DNA of 7,401 bases from an uncultured Prevotella sp. (GTDB lineage: Bacteria; Bacteroidota; Bacteroidia; Bacteroidales; Bacteroidaceae), in NCBI GenBank assembly GCA_900765465.1, contig CAAFRM010000249.1:1-7401 (forward strand), written 5' to 3'. Positions within the stretch are counted from its first letter, which is position 1; each line of letters opens with the position of its first letter. This document shows positions 5,013-7,401 of this stretch, one piece after another. Both the position numbers and the translations under genes were made by a program. The notes beneath the pieces are model-generated. The model was not told the DNA's origin, did not search any database, and was given only the letters and a program-made list of their open reading frames with translations.

Positions 5013-6185
5013 ATGACTGTAAGTTTGAATCATTTGAGTGATTTGGTTCGCAAGCGAGTGGCTGTTGCGGCTTATTATTTTGTACCGGGAGTGGTGTTTG
5101 CCAGTTGGGCAAGCCGTATTCCTGATGTCAAGCAGATGTTGCATCTAAGCAACGGACAGTTGGGAACGGTGCTTTTCGCCATTCCTATCGGTCAGCTTCT
5201 GATGATGGCTTTTTCGGGCGTTTTGGTGAGTAAGTTTGGCAGCAGGAAGATGATTCTGCTTGCTGAGGTGCTCTATGCTTTCGTGTTGTTCTGTATGGGA
5301 AGCAGCAGTACGGTATTCCAGCTGATTCTTTCTCTGATGGCTTTCGGAATGATGGCAAATCTGATGAACATCGCTACCAATACGCAGGCATGTCTGGTAG
5401 AGAAGATGTATGGGCGCAACATCATGTCTTCTTTTCATGGCTTGTGGAGTTTGGGCGGATTCTCTGGCGGTATCATTGGAGCCGTCTTTGCCAACACCCT
5501 GCTTCCGGTAGAGGTTCACTTTGGAGCCATCCTGGCGATGAGCCTTCTTATCATCGCCATCGGATTCAGATATCTGGTAGATGATGCTACGGCAAAGGCT
5601 GAAGAGGAGGATGTTCCGAAGTTCTCTTTCAAGACCATTGACCCGATTCTGTTTCTCCTTGGATTGATGGGATTTGCCGGCATGTTCTGTGAAGGTACTG
5701 TTTACGATTGGAGTGGGGTATATTTCTCTTCTGTTGTAAAACCCGATGAGGCTTTTATCCGTGCGGGCTATGTGGCTGGCATGGGAGCGATGACTCTGGG
5801 CAGATTCCTTGCCGATGGCTTTGTTACGAAATATGGCTCAGCCAGGGTGTTGAAGGTTTGTGGTGGTTTGATATTGGGTGGTTTGTGGCTGGCTGCTGCC
5901 TTGCCTTATCTGATTCCTGCCACTTTGGGCTTCCTGCTGGTAGGTTTCGGCATTTCTTCATCGGTGCCTATCTGTTACAGCATCGCTGGAAAGCTGGGGA
6001 CTATTAAGGCAAGCATTGCCATCACCATCGTTTCGAGCATCAGCTTCTTCGGTTTCCTGGTAGGACCACCGGTTATCGGATGGCTTGCTGAGGCTACCGG
6101 TCTCCGCATCGCCATCAGCATTGCCGCCTGCCTGGGCTTGATGATCGCGTTTGTTGCTGCAAAGGTAGAAAAGAGAATATCTTGA
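5013..6185 (+). CDS. MFS transporter, YbjJ-like
   Basis: A 390-residue hydrophobic inner-membrane protein with about twelve membrane segments in two halves, separated by a charged cytoplasmic loop at 189-207 (VDDATAKAEEEDVPKF). The N-terminal pattern FVPGVVFASWASRIPDVK (23-40), the motif A-like loop LVSKFGSRK (71-79), LMNIATNTQACLVE, SSFHGLWSLGG (139-149), EGTVYDWSGVY (227-237) and LGRFLADGFVTKYG (262-275) resemble E. coli YbjJ and relatives. The substrate of this family is not established to my knowledge, so drug or sugar transport should not be assumed. The open frame extends 30 codons upstream to 4923, but that stretch covers the probable promoter. The ATG at 5013 gives a sensible N-terminus, with GAGGG directly before it and TAAGG 11 nt further up. 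It diverges from the SGNH gene and converges with feoB. Confidence 0.9.
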   Translation: MTVSLNHLSDLVRKRVAVAAYYFVPGVVFASWASRIPDVKQMLHLSNGQLGTVLFAIPIGQLLMMAFSGVLVSKFGSRKMILLAEVLYAFVLFCMGSSSTVFQLILSLMAFGMMANLMNIATNTQACLVEKMYGRNIMSSFHGLWSLGGFSGGIIGAVFANTLLPVEVHFGAILAMSLLIIAIGFRYLVDDATAKAEEEDVPKFSFKTIDPILFLLGLMGFAGMFCEGTVYDWSGVYFSSVVKPDEAFIRAGYVAGMGAMTLGRFLADGFVTKYGSARVLKVCGGLILGGLWLAAALPYLIPATLGFLLVGFGISSSVPICYSIAGKLGTIKASIAITIVSSISFFGFLVGPPVIGWLAEATGLRIAISIAACLGLMIAFVAAKVEKRIS

Positions 6186-6240
6186 CTGCTGGTGAATATG
6201 ATTCATAGTGATGTTATCCACCACGATATTTCTTTTTATC

Positions 6241-6292
6241 CTTAATGGTAATTGTTTCTGCCCTTAATGATAATTGTTTCTTTTCTTAATGG
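6241..6292. repeat. Two and a half direct 22-bp repeats (CTTAATGGTAATTGTTTCT)
   Basis: CTTAATGGTAATTGTTTCT starts at 6241. CTTAATGATAATTGTTTCT starts at 6263, exactly 22 bp later, and CTTAATGG starts again at 6285. A weakly matching unit may precede at 6219-6240. The repeats lie 55 bp after the stop of the MFS gene and run directly into the 21-bp array that follows. Confidence 0.65.
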
Positions 6293-6408
6293 ATTTCTAT
6301 GTTCAATACTGCTGAACGTAAGTTCAACACTGCTGAACATAAGTTCAACACTGCTGAACATAGGTTCAACACTGCTGAACATAGATTTCTATTAGGGACA
6401 GAAACATT
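6251..6408. repeat. Imperfect 18-bp inverted repeat enclosing the 21-bp array
   Basis: The stretch 6251-6268 (ATTGTTTCTGCCCTTAAT) pairs in inverse with 6391-6408 at 15 of 18 positions. It encloses one 22-bp unit and the whole 21-bp array (122 bp). This could be the ends of a small non-autonomous element or the base of a large RNA hairpin. The left arm is also part of the 22-bp repeats, so the pairing may be incidental. Confidence 0.45.
6301..6384. repeat. Four tandem 21-bp palindromic repeats (GTTCAACACTGCTGAAC)
   Basis: Units start at 6301, 6322, 6343 and 6364. Each has the core GTTCAACACTGCTGAAC plus a four-base spacer (RTAA or ATAG). The last two are identical, the second differs from them by one base, and the first by three. 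The 17-bp core is a near palindrome (GTTCA.CA.TG.TGAAC). The array is flanked by a 9-bp direct repeat GATTTCTAT at 6292-6300 and 6384-6392. The high identity suggests recent expansion. Confidence 0.88.
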
Positions 6409-6488
6409 TTTCTTATGGCTTACCAAGAACTTTCCTGCTTCTCCTGCTTTTTCCGGCAGGTAAGAACGGCCTTCATTCTTATGAGCAA

Positions 6489-6536
6489 CAAACAAAAAGG
6501 GTGTGACTAATCGACTAGTCACACCCTTTTTGTTTG
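6489..6536. terminator. Strong bidirectional Rho-independent terminator between the MFS gene and feoB
   Basis: Two perfectly complementary 21-nt arms (6489-6509 and 6516-6536) enclose a 6-nt loop. The GC-rich part is GGGTGTGACTA/TAGTCACACCC. Each side is flanked by A5/T5 tracts, so a U-run follows the hairpin on either strand. It lies 16 bp downstream of the feoB stop and 303 bp downstream of the MFS stop, and would end both convergent transcripts. Confidence 0.93.
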
Positions 6537-6552
6537 AATTTACGTTGTTATA

Positions 6553-7401
6553 TTAGATAAACAAGCTTCCTATCTGGAAGACCAGGGCTGATACTACCCA
6601 TGCCAATAGTGTGGTGTAGCCGGCGGCGAAGCCTGCCCATTTCCAACTGCCCGTCTCTCCCTTGATGGCGGCGATGGTGGCGATGCAAGGGAAGTAGAGC
6701 AATACGAAGAGAAGGAAGCAATATGCGGTGAGCGTTGCCTTAGATTCCGCCTCGGCATCGCTGTAACCGTAGGTCTTCTTCAAATCAGAAGTCATCTGCT
6801 TCTTCAAGACCTCGTATTTTCCGTCTTCATCGTTGTAATCCTGATCATCAGAGAAACTGTCGTTGTTGCTGTAGAGCACACCCATCGTTGAGGCTACAAT
6901 CTCCTTGGCACCCACACCGGATACCAGACCCACATCCAGTTTCCAGTCGAATCCCTGTGGGGTAAAGATAGGCTCGATGGTCTTACCGATTCTGCCGATA
7001 TAGCTCTGCTCCTGCTGAGCCTGGTTGTCAAGTTCCTCATTGTGAGGGAAGTAGCCCAAAGCCCAGACGATGATACTTGCCACGAGGATGATGCCACCCA
7101 TCTTCTTCAAGTACTGCTTACCCTTTTCCCAGGTATGTCTGCCTATCGCCTTCCAGGTAGGGAAGCGGTAAGGAGGCAGCTCCATCACGAATGGGGTATC
7201 TTCGCCCTTCACCACGAAACTGGCAAAGATGCGGCTCAATATCACGGCAAGGAAGATGCCGATGAGATAGAGTGATACCATAATGAGTGAACGGTATTGG
7301 ATGGCAAAGAATGTTCCGATGACCATGATGTAGATTGGCAGGCGAGCCGAACAGCTCATCAATGGCAATATCAGCATCGTTATCAGACGGGAACGGTGAC
7401 T
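6553..7401 (-). CDS. feoB: Ferrous iron transporter FeoB, C-terminal part, cut by window edge
   Basis: The frame is open to the window edge; 282 residues up to the TAA at 6553-6555 are visible, so the Met at 7377 is internal. It begins SHRSRLITMLILPLMSCSARLP, the conserved FeoB segment with the Cys of the second gate domain. It continues with VMELPPYRFP (about 72-81 of the fragment), YLKKMGGIILVASIIVWALGYFP, VSGVGAKEIVASTMGVLY (about 160-177) and the final membrane segments with LLYFPCIATIAAIKGETGSWKW. FeoB moves Fe2+ across the inner membrane using an N-terminal G-protein domain, which lies outside the window; Bacteroidota often fuse FeoA to it, which cannot be checked here. An acidic loop of about 20 residues (SNNDSFSDDQDYNDEDGKYE) lies between GVGAKEI and the last helices. 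The bidirectional terminator follows directly, so feoB is last in its transcription unit. Confidence 0.95.
   Translation of the reverse strand, partial: SHRSRLITMLILPLMSCSARLPIYIMVIGTFFAIQYRSLIMVSLYLIGIFLAVILSRIFASFVVKGEDTPFVMELPPYRFPTWKAIGRHTWEKGKQYLKKMGGIILVASIIVWALGYFPHNEELDNQAQQEQSYIGRIGKTIEPIFTPQGFDWKLDVGLVSGVGAKEIVASTMGVLYSNNDSFSDDQDYNDEDGKYEVLKKQMTSDLKKTYGYSDAEAESKATLTAYCFLLFVLLYFPCIATIAAIKGETGSWKWAGFAAGYTTLLAWVVSALVFQIGSLFI

Noticed and set aside
6409..6488. Possible hairpins (CCTGC/GCAGG at 6443-6460, CTTACC/GGTAAG at 6419-6464) before the terminator
   Set aside because: The stems are only five to six pairs and overlap each other, so they are not convincing beyond chance.
6286..6522. 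A 78-codon minus-strand frame with repeated NLCSAVL heptads
   Set aside because: The heptads only reflect the 21-bp period being a multiple of three. The frame starts inside the terminator hairpin and shares no feature with a real protein.

Overview
The window looks like a chromosomal stretch of a Bacteroidota bacterium, most likely a Prevotella/Segatella-type gut or oral organism. The reasons are several TAnnTTTG-type -7 promoter elements, A-rich regions instead of strong Shine-Dalgarno sites ahead of most starts, and protein content typical of that group (YaeR-type glyoxalase-like protein, secreted GH27, secreted SGNH hydrolase, FeoB with an acidic loop). This is inference from sequence style; no database search was possible. 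Six genes are clear, plus the first 29 codons of a seventh at the left edge.

Left half (1-3163, all minus strand): a probable operon read right to left. It starts with an unusual fusion of an HD (alarmone-hydrolase-like) domain to methionine sulfoxide reductase MsrA. This is followed after 27 bp by a secreted GH27 alpha-galactosidase with a C-terminal carbohydrate-binding module, after 81 bp by a YaeR/GloA2-type VOC protein, and after 27 bp by the start of an O6-alkylguanine-DNA alkyltransferase (Ogt) that runs off the window. Three of the four genes fit damage or stress repair (oxidised methionine, reactive carbonyls, alkylated DNA); the galactosidase is the odd member. A 19-codon reading frame ends 16 nt before the fusion gene and may be a leader peptide.

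Middle (3164-3986): about 820 bp without a convincing protein gene but full of structure. It holds an 11-bp inverted repeat bracketing the putative msrA promoter, a well-formed plus-strand promoter with no gene behind it, a 13-bp inverted repeat, and a long array with 22-bp periodicity. The array is made of short palindromic dyads; two better-conserved blocks (3699-3786 and 3876-3963) are joined by degenerate units.

Right half: a secreted SGNH/GDSL hydrolase (minus, 3987-4853) and a YbjJ-like MFS transporter (plus, 5013-6185) diverge from a 159-bp region with back-to-back -7 boxes. The transporter converges on feoB, whose C-terminal 282 residues are visible (minus, 6553-7401). The gap between them holds a second periodic repeat region (22-bp units followed by four near-identical 21-bp palindromic units, with an imperfect inverted repeat on the outside) and a strong bidirectional terminator.

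The most unusual features are the arrays of palindromic units spaced about two helical turns apart (22, 22 and 21 bp), in two separate intergenic regions and with different core sequences, and the HD-MsrA fusion.
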